Positions 44,555 through 53,247 of a stretch of DNA of 64,000 bases are shown piece by piece. Source of the DNA: JANQJA01 sp047947185 (GTDB lineage: Bacteria > Pseudomonadota > Gammaproteobacteria > Pseudomonadales > Azotimanducaceae); the NCBI GenBank assembly GCA_047947185.1, contig CP170502.1:2728001-2792000 (forward strand). The letters run 5' to 3'. Both the position numbers and the translations under genes were made by a program. Under the pieces are notes generated by a model that had not been told where the DNA came from, did not search any database, and saw only the letters and a program-made list of their open reading frames with translations. Each line of letters opens with the position of its first letter. The first letter of the stretch is position 1.

Positions 44555-45729
44555 CGTATCGGAAGATTTGTCAGCGCTGGCCAGCTGTACCTGAGTTGTC
44601 CGGAGAACTCTCGTCGATTTCGTTCGATACCCCTCAGCGACAACAATTGCGTAAAAATTTCCTTGAACTGCAATTCGGCAATGGGCGCTCCAAAGCAGCG
44701 ATGATAGCCATAACCAAAATGCAGATAGCTCTCTCTTGGCCTGCTTAACAGGAATCTCCTGGGTTCGGGGAACGCAGTTTTGTCAAACATTGCCGGCAAT
44801 AGTCCAACTGCCAGGAAACTCCCCGCCTTAATGCGATAGATCCGATCTTCCGCAACTATGGTTGTGTCCCTGACAGCCCTGCGCGGCGTGAATGAGAACA
44901 TTGGATTGAATCTGAGCGCTTCAAGTAGGTACTGCAGGATTTTCTCCTTCTCGCCATCAAGTGCAAATCGATGTGCGGAAGCCAGCTCCCGTGGTCGGTT
45001 AAGGAGTTCATTCATCGCCTGTCCGCCCGCCCGGGCAATTGTGGCGGTTGCTGTTCCGCAGAGTCCGACAATCAGTCTCACCGTCTCGTCACAACCCATT
45101 GTCCTGCCAAGACGGGCTGTCATGTCACTGTCTATTGGTGCTGTCGATTCCAGTCGGCCATGCACCAGCCGCGAAACAAACGCTGATGCGGTCCGGGCGG
45201 CATCCACAAGAGAAGGCTCCTGCGGATCATCAGCAATGATCAGCTTTGCCAGGGTTCGGAGTGAGATCAGCAACTCGTCATCATAATCGTCTTCGTGCAG
45301 ACCGATAATGTGCTTGCGAACTACCTGCGTTGCTACCGGTTCCAGCAGGTCGCTCACCACATCAATACAACCTGTCTGAGCACGGCTTTCTATAACTGAT
45401 CTTGTGATTTCGCTTGCGGTTGCTGCGATGGCTGCCATGGGACCATTGGCATCAAACAGCGCTTCACACATACTGGCCTTGTCCAGAAGGTACCTGCCTG
45501 GCGGCTCAGTGGACAGCAGGAAAGGACCCGAGAGAATTCGCTCGCGCATTTCGTCTGCCAGGTGAAAATCCTGCTCGCGGCTCAACACATCCAGGACCTG
45601 ACGGTGTCCCAGGACCAGCGTGTATTCTCCAAATACCTGAATCGGGTGATCAGGCTGCCACAGGGCATATTCTCTTATCAGCGCGGGTCGCTGAATAACC
45701 CATTTTCTAATTTGATTTAGGCTCTTCAC
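44539..45729 (-). CDS. Cytochrome P450
   Basis: 396 residues from GTG 45729. The heme-thiolate loop is FGYGYHRCFG with Cys345, the K-helix ExxR lies in LEALRFNP (about 267), and the I-helix region is VGLCGTATATIARAGGQA, with Thr but no classic AGxxT acid-alcohol pair. Soluble bacterial P450 length. First gene of a three-gene operon with the membrane protein and the DyP peroxidase. Substrate unknown; a peroxide-driven or atypical cycle is possible given the altered I-helix and the peroxidase partner. Confidence 0.93.
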   Translation of the reverse strand: MKSLNQIRKWVIQRPALIREYALWQPDHPIQVFGEYTLVLGHRQVLDVLSREQDFHLADEMRERILSGPFLLSTEPPGRYLLDKASMCEALFDANGPMAAIAATASEITRSVIESRAQTGCIDVVSDLLEPVATQVVRKHIIGLHEDDYDDELLISLRTLAKLIIADDPQEPSLVDAARTASAFVSRLVHGRLESTAPIDSDMTARLGRTMGCDETVRLIVGLCGTATATIARAGGQAMNELLNRPRELASAHRFALDGEKEKILQYLLEALRFNPMFSFTPRRAVRDTTIVAEDRIYRIKAGSFLAVGLLPAMFDKTAFPEPRRFLLSRPRESYLHFGYGYHRCFGAPIAELQFKEIFTQLLSLRGIERNRREFSGQLRYSWPALTNLPIRWNRT

Positions 45730-45921
45730 CTGACATACACACGGGAAAAGGTGTGAGAAAAGTAGTTCTTATAGCACTACAATATCAGCGATGCATCCGT
45801 TTTAGGTAATGAGATCCCAGTTCCTGTTGGGATGGGAACCGGGTATCCAGCGTCGTTTTGATGGAAGTTTACATTGACACCATTTTTCGAATGTCTTAAT
45901 CAGCTGACAAGGAACTGACCA
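45730..45921. promoter_or_regulatory. Divergent promoter region of the P450 operon and the NTF2-like gene
   Basis: 192 bp between two genes pointing apart. AT-rich near 45765-45795, with AAGGAAC before the NTF2-like ATG. No ATTGTA-type repeat was found, so this block is not under the catabolic regulator. No sigma-54 -24/-12 promoter was recognised by eye. Confidence 0.35.
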
Positions 45922-46263
45922 ATGGCATCAGAGAACGTTCAAGCGGTGAGAAAGCATTATCATGAGTTCTTCAATCTGGGGCTTGAGACCGCATACGATG
46001 AGATTGCGCACCCCGAGTATTGTCAGAACGGCAAACCGTCGGACGGCCAGTCCTTGAAGAAGTGGGTCGCAGGTCTTCGAAAAGAGATTGATATTAATGT
46101 GGCTATCATCACAGAGATTGAGGAAGGCGACAGGGTCGGTATTGTCTGGATTACAAACTCCGTTCTGAAATCCACCGGTGAGCGATTACCCCCGGTTACG
46201 GGGATGAATCTGTACGAGTTCAGGGATGGAAAAATCATCAATAACTGGCATTGCAGAAGCTAG
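45922..46263 (+). CDS. SnoaL/NTF2-like small protein
   Basis: 113 residues: NVQAVRKHYHEFFNLGLETAYDEIAHPEYCQNG, DRVGIVWITNSV and GMNLYEFRDGKIINNWHC give an NTF2-fold signature. Members act as cyclases, hydrolases or binding proteins. It is divergent from the P450 operon and its stop overlaps the kinase gene's stop by 4 bp. It may process a P450 product; this is inference. Confidence 0.85.
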   Translation: MASENVQAVRKHYHEFFNLGLETAYDEIAHPEYCQNGKPSDGQSLKKWVAGLRKEIDINVAIITEIEEGDRVGIVWITNSVLKSTGERLPPVTGMNLYEFRDGKIINNWHCRS

Positions 46264-49200
46264 GCGGCCTGCCAGCCACCCGTTATTCCCCTGATAAAAT
46301 CGGGTTCGTCCAGCTTTCCACGGATCTGCTGCTCAAAAGATTCGGGCGAAGCACCCAGTAGCCGATGGCGTAAGGCTCTGGCCCTGACTTCAAACAAGGC
46401 GGTTGCCTGGTCCTGCGCAATTTTGATCGCTTGATCCAACAATGTGAGCGCAGTGGCGTCATCCTTCCTGAGGTGTGCCAGATAACCATGAGTTAGCGCT
46501 ATTGGTGCGCAAAACATCGTCTCCCCGGTGATTTCGATATAGCTTCTCGCCGAATCAAGATGCGCCTCAGCTTCATCTATTCGGCCACAGGCCAACAGGG
46601 TCTCTGCCGTGAGAACCTGCCACTCGGTTACCCCGTGTAGTGCGTTAATATCCTGAAATCGACCCAGGCCTTCCAAGACCATCGAGGCCCCTGGCCCTTC
46701 TCCATCGAGCCGGACAAGCATATTTCCTTTTTGCATGAGCGCTATGGCGTACCAGAAAGGGGCACGCCCAGATGAGGTATCCGTCATCAACTCGTCACAA
46801 AGGCTTAAGGCCGCTGGAAAGTCTCCCACTATCCTTAGCATGTTTGTATGGGTGCTAAGCTTCATCAGTCGAGCAACATTCTCTGAGGGAAGCCGCGACG
46901 CTATAGCGTCCAGTTCGGCAATGCGCCAGAACGCCTTGCCCACGCGCCCGCACAAAAAGTCGAGCCAGCACTCAAGTATCCCGCAACTTAGGTGTATACC
47001 CTGGTCCTCAAAATCAATCGCCTGAAACGGCTCAGTCGTGTCCACGGAAGACAGTGATTCAAGTGCCTGCCGGTACATGCCCAGGTAAGTCTGCGTAAAC
47101 GCGTGGGTGAGCATAATCGCTCGTCGTCTGGGCAGGTCGGTATGAATGTCGGGCTGTTTGAGCAGGTGGTTCGAGATAGTGATTGACTGCTCCAGCTGCC
47201 CTTTGCCCTGGTAGTGCCTGGCGATGCGATAACTCAGCTCAAGAAAACTGTGGGCCGCTCCTGTAATCTCCCGGGCATACCTGTCGAGTGTTGACGCAAC
47301 TTCGGAGCCACTGTAACCGTATACGGCACCGGTACAATCTATCAGGCCTGACAGGGATTTCTCGAAAAGCTTGCTATCGATATCTTCACCCAGCGAATTC
47401 AGCGCATAGCGGAAAAACCTGTTGGCGCCAACATGGTCCGAGTCTGCCCGGGCGTTTTGTGCCGCCTGATACCAGTGCGCAGCCGCCGCCGGCAGGTTGG
47501 CTTGCGCCCATTTCTGAAACGCCAGGAACTGTGGCAACTGGTCAGTCGTGCTGGAAAGATTGGCGAATACCTGACGGTGATAGGCAGACCGGCGCTCAAC
47601 AGGAACGGCTGCATAGATGATCTCCTGTACGATAGGTGACCTGAATCGATAGGTCAGTGACTCACCCGATGTTGAAAGCGACAGAAACGTCATGAGCAAT
47701 TCATCAAGACAGGCAGGGTGGATTGGCTCTGCTGAAGTCGGGTGGCGCAGGTGATGACGGGGAAACTCTTTGCCCAACACGGCTGCAAACTCTAAAAATT
47801 CAGTCAGAGGGCTTTCTTCAACGCGATCCAGTACCAGCCTGCACATGGCAGTCGGTATCCCGGATTGGGTGGGTGTGTTGGCATTAACGGTATTGGCACA
47901 ACAAAGTTCTTTGGCATACCAGGCATTCCCGCCTGAAAGCTCGACAATCGTCTCCAGCCGGTCGTGTTCCATCTGCGTGCCTGTCCAGGCTTCGATCAGT
48001 GACCTGATTTCCCCTGGCGCAAGCGGATCCAGTGTGAAGCGTGTGACCTTGCCCAGGCTTCCAGCGATGTGATGATCACTGGATGTGATCAGGATCCTGG
48101 AGTTTGGGTCTCGCAAGTTATTGAGCCATTCAATAAGCAGATGATGTTGGCCTTCGAGGTTTTCAAGCAGCAAATGGGTATGTGGGTGACCCCTGACCCG
48201 ATGCAGAAGGTTCTCCTGATCACTGATGCCAAAGCTTCGACAGTCGATGGTGTCCCACGCGGCATCGCTGGTGCCTGTCAGAATCCTTGCCAGATAGCTC
48301 TTGCCTGAACCTGGTTCTCCGAGAAGGCAAACAGGCTTTTCCTGCTCGATCAGAACCGCCAGTTGTGACAGCGCCGTTTCCCGAATGATTAATGGTGAAC
48401 CTGTCGTTAATGGTCGCGGCGTTTCAGGATCAATGAGACAGTATGCTGCACCCCCATCGGCCTTTTCGGCATTCAACCAGTCATCCCTGCCTGCAGCCAA
48501 CGCGGCAAACCTGCTAATCGCAATGCCGGAACCACCTTGATGGCTGGCCAGTTGGATTGCAGTGACGGATTCTGCTGTAGTCGCCAACTGACGTAAGGTG
48601 ATGGGCGCCAGCGAGGATGGTAGATATGAAACTCCCAGCGAACATTGAAGTGATGAGCTGAGGCAGGTCAACAGGGAGACCAGCGTAGTTGCTTCATGGG
48701 ATCTTTCAAACGAGGAATCAAATCTGAGCAGGTATTGATTACCCGCTGCTGAAATCACACTGGCGCCGAAGAGACTTATCTGTGCCGCAATAAGAGTGGC
48801 AACTTCGGTCGGGTTCTGATTGGTATGCGCCTGTATCGCGATGATGAAGCAGGGCAGCTGACACTGAACCTCATCCTGTTGCAGCATCAGTATTGTCTGA
48901 TCGATTTGCTCCAGCAGGACAGCCGGCCTATAAGACCTCATGAACTGCCGCTTCTCGAGTGCAGATCGCAGACCGCGATAAATTGGATAGGGTGCAAGGA
49001 ACGCGGGAATCTGGTGTGAGGTCTCGTCAAGTTGTCGTGTCAGGATCTGGCCTGGGCTACGACCCTCGAACATTGAACGCGCTGTAAGACATTCGAGCAA
49101 GATCATTGCCCAGGAATAGAGGTCGGTTGTTCGATCAATCTTCAGACCCTTGAGTTGTTCAGGTGCGCTGTACTCGGGCGTACCAAATACCTCGGCGGCC

Positions 49201-49739
49201 TCAGTCCCCATCGCGTCATCAATAAAGCTGGCCAGGCCAAAATCGATGACTTTGGCATAAGGCACAACACCTTCTGTCGCAATCATGATGTTGGAGGGCT
49301 TCAGATCACCATGGACAACACCTTTTTGATGGATGGAAACCAGGGCTTCCAGGACTTCACGCATCAATCGCAGGACCGAAAGCCTGTTTTTGCCGCCTGC
49401 TCCTCGAACAAAAGCCTCCAGCGACATACCCTCAACGAACTCATAGACCAGGTAGTAAGCACCACTTTCCGTTACCCCGGCATCCAGCAGTTGAACCAGA
49501 TGCGGGTGAGAAACAATCGCCGAGGCTTTGACCTCCCTGTCAAATCTGTTGCGTGGTAAGGCAGGTGAAGCCGGGTTCGAATGCAGAAGTTTGATTGCCA
49601 CGGTCTGGTTGGTAGACAGTTGCACAGCTTTATAGATGACGCCAAAGGCCCCACTGGAGATGTCACGAATGATTCTGTATCGGTCGCCAACCAAATTATC
49701 GTGATTCACGCCTGAAGTTTCCGGTTCCGCTGTTTTCAT
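46260..49739 (-). CDS. Giant Ser/Thr kinase fused to an AAA/NACHT-like ATPase and TPR-type repeats (PknK-like)
   Basis: 1159 residues. Kinase domain about 20-285: ISSGAFGVIYKA glycine loop, VAIK (Lys50), catalytic loop HGDLKPSN (143-150, Gly where Arg is usual), DFG (166-168), APE (192-194). Then a region with cyclase-like similarity (about 295-400), a P-loop GEPGSGKS (474-481), and a long helical TPR-like C-terminus. Same plan as PknK/MalT-like signal-transduction ATPases. It follows the sigma-54-activator-like gene on the same strand, and I infer that it senses a signal and controls the P450/DyP operon. Confidence 0.9.
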   Translation of the reverse strand: MKTAEPETSGVNHDNLVGDRYRIIRDISSGAFGVIYKAVQLSTNQTVAIKLLHSNPASPALPRNRFDREVKASAIVSHPHLVQLLDAGVTESGAYYLVYEFVEGMSLEAFVRGAGGKNRLSVLRLMREVLEALVSIHQKGVVHGDLKPSNIMIATEGVVPYAKVIDFGLASFIDDAMGTEAAEVFGTPEYSAPEQLKGLKIDRTTDLYSWAMILLECLTARSMFEGRSPGQILTRQLDETSHQIPAFLAPYPIYRGLRSALEKRQFMRSYRPAVLLEQIDQTILMLQQDEVQCQLPCFIIAIQAHTNQNPTEVATLIAAQISLFGASVISAAGNQYLLRFDSSFERSHEATTLVSLLTCLSSSLQCSLGVSYLPSSLAPITLRQLATTAESVTAIQLASHQGGSGIAISRFAALAAGRDDWLNAEKADGGAAYCLIDPETPRPLTTGSPLIIRETALSQLAVLIEQEKPVCLLGEPGSGKSYLARILTGTSDAAWDTIDCRSFGISDQENLLHRVRGHPHTHLLLENLEGQHHLLIEWLNNLRDPNSRILITSSDHHIAGSLGKVTRFTLDPLAPGEIRSLIEAWTGTQMEHDRLETIVELSGGNAWYAKELCCANTVNANTPTQSGIPTAMCRLVLDRVEESPLTEFLEFAAVLGKEFPRHHLRHPTSAEPIHPACLDELLMTFLSLSTSGESLTYRFRSPIVQEIIYAAVPVERRSAYHRQVFANLSSTTDQLPQFLAFQKWAQANLPAAAAHWYQAAQNARADSDHVGANRFFRYALNSLGEDIDSKLFEKSLSGLIDCTGAVYGYSGSEVASTLDRYAREITGAAHSFLELSYRIARHYQGKGQLEQSITISNHLLKQPDIHTDLPRRRAIMLTHAFTQTYLGMYRQALESLSSVDTTEPFQAIDFEDQGIHLSCGILECWLDFLCGRVGKAFWRIAELDAIASRLPSENVARLMKLSTHTNMLRIVGDFPAALSLCDELMTDTSSGRAPFWYAIALMQKGNMLVRLDGEGPGASMVLEGLGRFQDINALHGVTEWQVLTAETLLACGRIDEAEAHLDSARSYIEITGETMFCAPIALTHGYLAHLRKDDATALTLLDQAIKIAQDQATALFEVRARALRHRLLGASPESFEQQIRGKLDEPDFIRGITGGWQAA

Positions 49740-49831
49740 CGCCTTGATCTTTCATCTATCCAAACCACACAGGTTATTCCAATTATCGCCAACATGGCTG
49801 CTCCACGTATATCAGGCAACGACGGCAGCAG

Positions 49832-51325
49832 CTACTTTTCGGGCTTGAGGGCGAACGAATTGATCAGGTTGTGGACATGAGACCGGGAAAGGTTGAGCTC
49901 CCTTGCAGTCCTGCTCACATTCCAGTTGGTTTCTTCCAGTTTCTGTTGTAACAGCATTTTCTGAAAGGATTGCGTGGCCGCCTGAAAATCAGAATCATGT
50001 TTCGTGTTGCGAACTGCCAGTGGAGGAAGATGCTCTGGCAATATCTGATTCTCTCCCGCCAGTCTTGCGTTGATACAGGATCTTTCAACAAGCGACCTCA
50101 ACTCTCGCAAGTTTCCGGGGAAGTCATAACTTTCCAGCTTCGTCAGGGATTTCTCTCCAAAAATCATTGGCGGGAACCTGTGTTTTACCACACACTCGGC
50201 GAGAAATCCGTTGGCGAGCAGGGCAATATCAGGGCGTCTTTGGGTAAGCGACGGGATAGTCAGCTCAAAGGTGTTGATTCGAAAGTACAGATCTTCCCTG
50301 AATTGACCAGCTTCAGTTTGCGCCCTGAGGTCTTTGTTGGTTGCAAATATCAACCTGACATCAGCATGTTTGATTTCAGATGAGCCGAGCGGGTAATAGG
50401 CGCCAGATTGAATAAACTGCAGCAGCTTGGCTTGGGCCTCCAGCGGGAGATCACCAATTTCGTCAAGAAACATGGTGCCGTGGTCGGCGGCTGTAATCTT
50501 GCCGGCGACCGTCTGTGTGGCACTGGAGTGTCCTCCTGCTACCGCACCAAAAAGTTCGTTTTCCAACAAAGCCGGTGGTATCGCAGCACAGTTGAGCTCC
50601 ACGAAAGGAAACGCCTTCCGATGACTGTTGTCGTGCATGAGTTTGGCAAGCAGTGTTTTGCCCGTACCCGTTTCTCCCAACAACAGGGTGGTAACATCAA
50701 GAGATGCAACCATCATTGCCGACCTTAGAACACCAAGGAGCGCGTCACTTTTCCCGATGACCTGGTCCAGATTGTAACGCTCCCGAAGGTTGTCGAATCC
50801 GCTTTCATTTGATGCCGCGCTTTCCTGTTCTATCAGGAGATTATCCAACAGAGGCGCGACATGCCTTCTAAACAATTCTGCGTCAAACTGAATTCTTTCC
50901 GCCGCGTCTCTGAAGCCACGGTTACCCTGGAGATAAAGTACCCCTTCGGTTCTCAATCCAGAGAAGGGTACACAAAGTACAGATTCGATGGCGAGTCGTT
51001 GTACGCTTTCTCGAGCCTCAAAGCGAGGGTCAATCAATGCTGAGGGGATCATGATGGCCTGCCGCGTACGTATCGCCTCGGCGATAATCCCGGTCGACAC
51101 CGCGGCATGCAGACTGGGAAGATCTTCGTCCGGGATGCTGATGGACTGATAGACATAGTGTCCGTCTGCATCCCGCACTTCCAGATAGGCCCGTTCAGCA
51201 TCCGAAATCTCATGGATGAGGCTAAGGGCCTCTTTCAGACTATCCCTGAGTGAACGGGATTCACCTGAAAGATTCAGCAGCAGACGGTAAAAGTCTCGTT
51301 GGAACTGAACCCTGGCTGCAACCAC
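49832..51325 (-). CDS. Sigma-54-activator-like GAF-AAA+-Fis protein lacking GAFTGA
   Basis: 497 residues, GTG start. N-terminal GAF domain (about 25-165), AAA+ domain with Walker A GETGTGKT (217-224) and Walker B GTMFLDE (283-289), R-finger region (FREDLYFRINTFELTIPSL), and a C-terminal Fis-type helix-turn-helix (WNVSRTARELNLSRSHVHNLI). The sigma-54 contact loop that should read GAFTGA at 264-269 reads GGHSSA. It may therefore act without sigma-54 or by a modified contact. Between the ECF sigma factor and the kinase genes on the same strand. Confidence 0.9.
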   Translation of the reverse strand: MVAARVQFQRDFYRLLLNLSGESRSLRDSLKEALSLIHEISDAERAYLEVRDADGHYVYQSISIPDEDLPSLHAAVSTGIIAEAIRTRQAIMIPSALIDPRFEARESVQRLAIESVLCVPFSGLRTEGVLYLQGNRGFRDAAERIQFDAELFRRHVAPLLDNLLIEQESAASNESGFDNLRERYNLDQVIGKSDALLGVLRSAMMVASLDVTTLLLGETGTGKTLLAKLMHDNSHRKAFPFVELNCAAIPPALLENELFGAVAGGHSSATQTVAGKITAADHGTMFLDEIGDLPLEAQAKLLQFIQSGAYYPLGSSEIKHADVRLIFATNKDLRAQTEAGQFREDLYFRINTFELTIPSLTQRRPDIALLANGFLAECVVKHRFPPMIFGEKSLTKLESYDFPGNLRELRSLVERSCINARLAGENQILPEHLPPLAVRNTKHDSDFQAATQSFQKMLLQQKLEETNWNVSRTARELNLSRSHVHNLINSFALKPEK

Positions 51326-51486
51326 AATCTGATGTCCGTCCCTTTCAACTGGCTAGGTAGACGGACCTTGCCACAAATTGCTGGTCACGACGAGACGCCG
51401 TGACAAAAAAACAGGATTCCACCGCTATTGTCGTTTGACGGCCGGGTTACGCCGGACGTTTACTACTTTCTCTCCACCAAACCAGC

Positions 51487-52068
51487 TTAGACCGAAACCT
51501 GGTCAAGTTGGTTGATTCTGGCCTTCAGCCTTTGGCGCGCGCGACTCATGACACGGTCGTAGTGGTTTTCGGTCAGGTCAAGCGCATTGCAAATTTCCGG
51601 TTTCGACTGATCGTTGATGTATCGCCTGACCAGAAGCTCACGGTCCCGGGGCATAGAAAGCTGGTTGATACAGTTCGCGATGTATTCCCTCAGTTCCTCA
51701 TTCTCGATTTCCAAACTGGCGTCACCACTCTGGCTTGGAAGCTCTTCAAGACTTTCCTGGAGTTCAATCTTGTTCTCCAATTTGCGCAGCCAGCCAATGT
51801 GCAGGTAGCGAGCCGTAGAAAACATGAAAGCGGGCAGACTATCCAGTTTCTGGATGCTGCCCTTTCTGAGCCCATCAATGACAACCATGAGTGTCTCCTG
51901 GGCAAGGTCTTCTGCACGGTCCGGGTTTCTGGTGAGCCTTGTTAACATTCGTACCAGTTTGTCGCGATATTCGTGGACGAGGTCGTGTTCCTGAATCTTA
52001 TGTTTTGCGCAGGGAAAGAATCCCTGAACCTGATTTTCGAACACATCTGTTGATGAAACCTGTTCCAC
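51487..52068 (-). CDS. ECF-type RNA polymerase sigma factor
   Basis: 193 residues from GTG 52068, preceded by GCGGAG. Region 2: LVRMLTRLTRNPDRAEDLAQETLMVVIDGLRKG and LPAFMFSTARYLHIGWLRK. Region 4: LSMPRDRELLVRRYINDQSKPEICNALDLTENHYDRVMSRARQRLKA. No anti-sigma gene is adjacent, so activity may depend on the kinase or the AAA+ protein encoded next to it (inference). Likely drives the P450/DyP block. Confidence 0.92.
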   Translation of the reverse strand: MEQVSSTDVFENQVQGFFPCAKHKIQEHDLVHEYRDKLVRMLTRLTRNPDRAEDLAQETLMVVIDGLRKGSIQKLDSLPAFMFSTARYLHIGWLRKLENKIELQESLEELPSQSGDASLEIENEELREYIANCINQLSMPRDRELLVRRYINDQSKPEICNALDLTENHYDRVMSRARQRLKARINQLDQVSV

Positions 52069-52526
52069 TTTGTACTCCGCATATCTGGCAACAGGGTAGG
52101 TTGTTCAAAAAATGTGCCACTAAAAAAGTGCCTAAAAAACAATCAGCTAGGGAAAAGGCGCGCGACACAGGTGTCCACTCCAGTAGACAGGTGTTGACCT
52201 GGGTGAACAGTTTCCAGGGACTGCTGACATCGGCATGTTGCTTTGCTACCGGTCTTGTCGGTACTGCAGGGGACCTATCCTTTATTGGCCTCGCGTCAAG
52301 CTGGCGTTCCCTCCTGGACACACGCTATCGCGGGCGATCTCACGCCAGTCGTCCTGCTTCAGACAGCCAACGCCTGGGATCTTCCTGGGCCCTTGGCTGG
52401 GCATGAGTTCGCGGTACTGTAGCTGCACACAAAAGCCGCACACAGAGCACTGGAGGCAGGCGCACAACCGAAACGGGTTGCGTCTATCGAATTCAATTTT
52501 TAGCCATTTCGACACAGGACGCACGA
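52069..52526. other. 458-bp region without a recognised gene
   Basis: Frames exist on both strands but none resembles a family I know. One - strand frame at 52282-52524 is Cys-rich (LCACLQCSVCGFC) and might be a small metal-binding protein, but has no ribosome site I trust. A 5' leader of the sigma-factor gene lies at the low end. Confidence 0.3.
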
Positions 52527-53063
52527 ATGAGTGAGTTTGAGTTTATTGCAGTGTTTGTTTCGATTGTCTTCGGACTTTCGCTGACCCAGATACTGTCCGG
52601 GGCGGTTGCGCAGGTCCAGAATCGCTCACTGCGCGTCAACCAGATGGGTTGGACCCTCTTCGTGTTATACGTGCTCGCGCTCAACTGGTGGACCTTCTTC
52701 CCCTGGTCCAAAAACGAATCCTGGACGTTTGGCGAATTTGCCGTGGTTATGGTGTGGGCGCTGGGGCATTACGCAATGGCATCAGCACTTTACCCAAGCC
52801 GATCGCTCGACGGTTACTCGTTCGAGGAGCGTCGGCCACTGGTCCTCTGGGCCTTCCTGTTTGCAGCCGCAGCGGACGCTGCTCAAACGGCGGCGCAGGG
52901 GATGCTGTTTGAGCCCTGGTACTACCTGCCATTTGTCCTGTACCTGATGTGCACCACGGCCCTGGGACTGATTACACACAATGGGAGTGTCCACCGGCTG
53001 ATTCCCTGGGTCCTTATCGCGTCCGCGACCGTCTGGTCACTTGTGGTTCGCTGGGTCCTGTGA
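52527..53063 (+). CDS. Unrecognised inner-membrane protein
   Basis: 178 residues with about five hydrophobic helices: FIAVFVSIVFGLSLTQIL, WTLFVLYVLALNWWTFF, FAVVMVWALGHYAMASAL, WAFLFAAAADAAQTAA and LPFVLYLMCTTALGLI, ending in IPWVLIASATVWSLVVRWVL. No family recognised. Divergent from the regulators; stands alone. Confidence 0.75.
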   Translation: MSEFEFIAVFVSIVFGLSLTQILSGAVAQVQNRSLRVNQMGWTLFVLYVLALNWWTFFPWSKNESWTFGEFAVVMVWALGHYAMASALYPSRSLDGYSFEERRPLVLWAFLFAAAADAAQTAAQGMLFEPWYYLPFVLYLMCTTALGLITHNGSVHRLIPWVLIASATVWSLVVRWVL

Positions 53064-53247
53064 TTTCTGGCAAAAATTCACGCCAGACCATGATCAGGTT
53101 GCCGGCACCCCGGAGAGGTCCATGTTATGCCGCAGCTACCACCACTGAAGGCTCAGTGACGCTGCAGGCTTGTTCGTTGGGTTCCCGTCACCGCCGCCGA
53201 GAACCCGGGTCCAATTGTTCGCGCCGCCGGACCGGTCTCTGACCTTG

